Source of the DNA: Spirochaetia bacterium UBA5368
GTDB lineage: Bacteria; Spirochaetota; UBA4802; UBA5368
Direction of reading: 5' to 3'
Assembly: GCA_002407865.1 (NCBI GenBank)
Contig: DHPI01000022.1
Location: 124,920-131,217, forward strand
Length of the DNA stretch: 6,298 nt
The notes beneath the pieces are model-generated. The model saw only the letters and a program-made list of their open reading frames with translations. It did not search any database and was not told the origin of the DNA. The translations under genes were made by a program, and so were the position numbers. Positions within the stretch are counted from its first letter, which is position 1, and each line of letters opens with the position of its first letter. This document shows, piece by piece, positions 4,344 to 6,298 of the stretch.

Positions 4344-5639
4344 ATGCCATTGAATGTGATAATCATCGGTGCTGGATTTGCGGGTCTGTGGGCGGCGCGT
4401 GAGCTTTCCGGTGCGGCCGTCGATGTTACTGTTATCGACAGAAATAATTATCACACCTTTTTACCTCTTCTATACCAGATCGGGGCAGCTGAAATCGAGC
4501 CGGAACAGATTGCATATCCGGTGCGAAGCATACTTCGTAAAAGAAAATGTATACGATTTGTGCGCTCGGAGGTGCATGGTATTGACATTGATGCGAACTG
4601 TGTAAAGATTACCGGCGGTACAATTTCATACGATTACCTGATCATCGCGGCTGGAAGCGTAACAAATTATTTCGGTATTCCGGGGGCCGAGGAGTTTGCT
4701 TTCCCGCTGAAAACGCTCGATGACGGTATTATCCTGCGGAACCACATTCTGTCGTGTTTTGAAACGGCGGTGCATGAAAAAGATATATATGCACGGCGGA
4801 AGCTCCTCACATTCAGCATTATCGGCGGCGGACCAACGGGCGTCGAATTTGCGGGGGCGTTGTCTGAACTTATACGAGGAGCGTTGCGGAGGGATTATCA
4901 CGCCCTCGATTTCAGCGAGGTACGGGTGCTTCTGCTCGATGCCGGGTCGAAACTGCTGCCGTCATTTCCGGAAGTGCTGGGCGACTATACGAAACGACGC
5001 CTTACCGCAATGGGCATAGAGGTAATGCTTAATAGCCAGGCGCAGGGCATTGAAAGAAGCGGCATACGTCTTAAAAGTGGGGCGGCAATACCGAGCGCTA
5101 CGGTTGTGTGGACCGCAGGCGTACGAGGCGCCGCGATGTTGCATGACGAACGCATTGCGAAAACAGATGCCGGAAGAATCATCGTGACAGATACCTTGCA
5201 GGTTCCCGGCCATCCGCGGGTATATGTTGCTGGCGATTTGGCCGTTATCGACGGGAATCCGCTACCCATGACGGCTCCGGTGGCGCTGCAGGAGGGGGCT
5301 ACAGCCGCCCGCAATATTTTGCGTGATATTGCAGGCCTTTCCCCGGCGCAGCTTGTGTACAGAGACAGGGGGGCAATGGTAACCATAGGCAGAAATTCCG
5401 CCGTGGCCATAATACGACGCTGGAAATTCAAAGGATTTGTCGCCTGGGCGATGTGGCTCGTTGTTCACCTGATGAATCTCATAGGTTTTCGTAACAGGAT
5501 TCTTGTCATGATAAACTGGGCATGGAATTATTTCTTTTTCGACCGCGCGGTACGGCTCATTCTACCGGCATGTTGCGATAATCCATGTGAAAGACCATGC
5601 GTACCCGCTTCCGGGAAATGCCGCGAGGTGCAGGTGTAA
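4344..5639 (+). CDS. ndh: Type II NADH:quinone oxidoreductase (NDH-2), FAD-dependent
   Basis: A protein of 431 residues, the usual NDH-2 length; the ATG is preceded by GGTGGAG (4326-4332), about 11 bases away. The FAD-binding Rossmann motif is IIIGAGFAG (6-14) with acidic D32. The NAD(P)H-binding motif is IIGGGPTG (159-166), followed by VWTAGV (255-260) and the second FAD motif VYVAGD (293-298). QEGATAARN (316-324) is the conserved segment near the quinone site, and YRDRGAMVTIGRNSAVA (339-355) is typical of the family. The C-terminal amphipathic segments WAMWLVVHLMNLIGFRNR (368-385) and NWAWNYFF (391-398) anchor it to the inner face of the membrane. It passes electrons from NADH to the quinone pool without pumping protons. 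Unusual is the Cys-rich tail after 408: C410, C411, C415, C419 and C426. NrfH starts 41 bases downstream, so the quinol product can feed it directly. Confidence 0.92.
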   Translation: MPLNVIIIGAGFAGLWAARELSGAAVDVTVIDRNNYHTFLPLLYQIGAAEIEPEQIAYPVRSILRKRKCIRFVRSEVHGIDIDANCVKITGGTISYDYLIIAAGSVTNYFGIPGAEEFAFPLKTLDDGIILRNHILSCFETAVHEKDIYARRKLLTFSIIGGGPTGVEFAGALSELIRGALRRDYHALDFSEVRVLLLDAGSKLLPSFPEVLGDYTKRRLTAMGIEVMLNSQAQGIERSGIRLKSGAAIPSATVVWTAGVRGAAMLHDERIAKTDAGRIIVTDTLQVPGHPRVYVAGDLAVIDGNPLPMTAPVALQEGATAARNILRDIAGLSPAQLVYRDRGAMVTIGRNSAVAIIRRWKFKGFVAWAMWLVVHLMNLIGFRNRILVMINWAWNYFFFDRAVRLILPACCDNPCERPCVPASGKCREVQV

Positions 5640-5680
5640 AGGCATACCGCGGTAACTACTTTTTAAGCAGGAGGCGCGAC

Positions 5681-6127
5681 ATGAAACTGCCCGAGGGAAA
5701 ACGGCGCGTCTATTTCATTGCCGCGTGCGTGGTGTCGGCAATCGCGGTTGCGGCCGCGCTTCCAGGCTACATGAAAAAGACAGGGACTGCCGAATATTGC
5801 GCAAGCTGTCATGTGATGCTTCCGGAATACGATGACTGGTTCTATACAGGAAAGCATACGCAGATACAGTGTATCGATTGCCATCTTCCCAACGATACCT
5901 TCATTAACCACTACATGTGGAAGGGCCTCGATGGCGTAAAGGATGTCGTGTACTTCTATTCGGGCCTTGTCTCCGAGACTATTCATTCATCGTCGCATGC
6001 GAAAAAAACGATACAGGCGAATTGCATCCGCTGCCACGAGGAAATGGTGTCGCGTATAAGCACCGACACAATGCGGTGCTGGGAATGCCACAGAAAATTG
6101 CTGCATATAAAAATAAATGAATATTAA
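5681..6127 (+). CDS. nrfH: NrfH, tetraheme cytochrome c menaquinol dehydrogenase
   Basis: A protein of 148 residues from ATG 5681, 6 bases after AGGAGG; the frame is open further upstream but that part lies within the ndh gene. A single N-terminal membrane anchor (about 10-30) is preceded by KRR, putting the rest in the periplasm. Four CxxCH heme sites are present: CASCH (40-44), CIDCH (64-68), CIRCH (115-119) and CWECH (133-137), as in NapC/NrfH proteins of the short, four-heme type. The first is followed by V-M (M46), the place of the Met ligand to heme 1 in the Desulfovibrio NrfH structure. K81 and D84/D88 in the WKGLDGVKD stretch lie where NrfH places its quinol-site Lys and Asp. It draws electrons from menaquinol and gives them to NrfA, whose gene begins 14 bases downstream. 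Confidence 0.93.
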   Translation: MKLPEGKRRVYFIAACVVSAIAVAAALPGYMKKTGTAEYCASCHVMLPEYDDWFYTGKHTQIQCIDCHLPNDTFINHYMWKGLDGVKDVVYFYSGLVSETIHSSSHAKKTIQANCIRCHEEMVSRISTDTMRCWECHRKLLHIKINEY

Positions 6128-6141
6128 GCGGAGGCCCTTCC

Positions 6142-6298
6142 ATGAAAAAAAATGTTTTGTTTTTCATTCTTATCGTATGCACGGTTTCCCTTTTTTCACT
6201 TTTTATACTGATGGATGGATGCGCCCCTGAGAAACCCGAAATTCTGAAAACCGCGAAAATTGCCGACAACGAGTTCAATCCCGCAAAATGGGGAGATG
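6142..6298 (+). CDS. nrfA: NrfA, ammonia-forming cytochrome c nitrite reductase, N-terminal fragment
   Basis: Open from ATG 6142 to the window end, 52 residues seen of a family usually about 450-520 long. GGAGG (6130-6134) lies 7 bases before the ATG. The N-terminus is KKN followed by a hydrophobic stretch to about residue 24. DGC (C27) may be a lipoprotein cysteine, although the box LMDGC is not canonical, so a signal anchor or ordinary Sec signal is possible. The mature start, TAKIADNEFNPAKWGD (37-52), matches the conserved NrfA opening in which 'I-x-D/x-N-E-F-N-P-x-x-WG' precedes the first heme region. The heme motifs, including the active-site CXXCK, are outside the window. The enzyme reduces nitrite to ammonium with six electrons in the periplasm, and NrfA enzymes also reduce NO. 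Its position directly after nrfH supports the call strongly. Confidence 0.85.
   Translation, partial: MKKNVLFFILIVCTVSLFSLFILMDGCAPEKPEILKTAKIADNEFNPAKWGD

Noticed and set aside
4985..5431. Minus-strand ORF of 148 codons inside ndh
   Set aside because: It is antisense to conserved NDH-2 motifs and has no ribosome site or domain.
1..6298. CRISPR array, insertion sequence, tRNA or integration site
   Set aside because: No regularly spaced repeats, transposase ORF, terminal inverted repeats or tRNA-like cloverleaf was seen anywhere in the window.

Overview
The window looks like a chromosomal segment from an anaerobic or facultatively anaerobic bacterium with a Gram-negative-type periplasm. The evidence is menaquinol-type NrfH/NrfA cytochromes c, an exported superoxide-reductase-like protein, clean Shine-Dalgarno sites and ferredoxin chemistry. 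The phylum cannot be fixed by eye; a deltaproteobacterial- or spirochaete-like anaerobe would fit. I see no mobile element, CRISPR array, tRNA or rRNA.

Layout. (1) Positions 1-484, minus strand: the N-terminal third of an OFA-family (oxalate/formate antiporter type) MFS transporter. (2) 485-907: a divergent, AT-rich control region with several palindromes. (3) 908-1472, plus: an exported SOR-domain protein, followed 16 bases later by a 58-residue two-helix membrane protein with two histidines. (4) 1473-1640: a promoter whose -10 and predicted start lie inside a 27-bp, nearly perfect palindrome. (5) 1641-4081, plus: a tight five-gene operon encoding a dicluster ferredoxin, a small Cys-rich zinc ribbon, a MarR regulator with a Cys-rich tail, a YgbA-like protein and a small cupin. 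(6) 4082-4343: a non-coding gap with a sigma70-like promoter. (7) 4344-6298 and beyond, plus: type II NADH dehydrogenase, NrfH (tetraheme menaquinol dehydrogenase) and the beginning of NrfA (ammonia-forming nitrite reductase).

How it may work together. The last unit reads as a compact NADH -> quinone -> NrfH -> NrfA -> nitrite electron chain that yields ammonium. NrfA enzymes also reduce nitric oxide. The YgbA family is known as an NO-induced member of the E. coli NsrR regulon, so the five-gene operon next door probably belongs to nitrosative or redox stress. Its MarR protein, with Cys/His residues suited to binding metal or sensing redox, is the natural candidate to bind the palindrome over the operon promoter (inference). 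The SOR-like protein and its two-histidine membrane partner extend the redox theme. The ferredoxin, zinc ribbon and cupin have no assigned role; they are the least understood part and the best candidate for something new.
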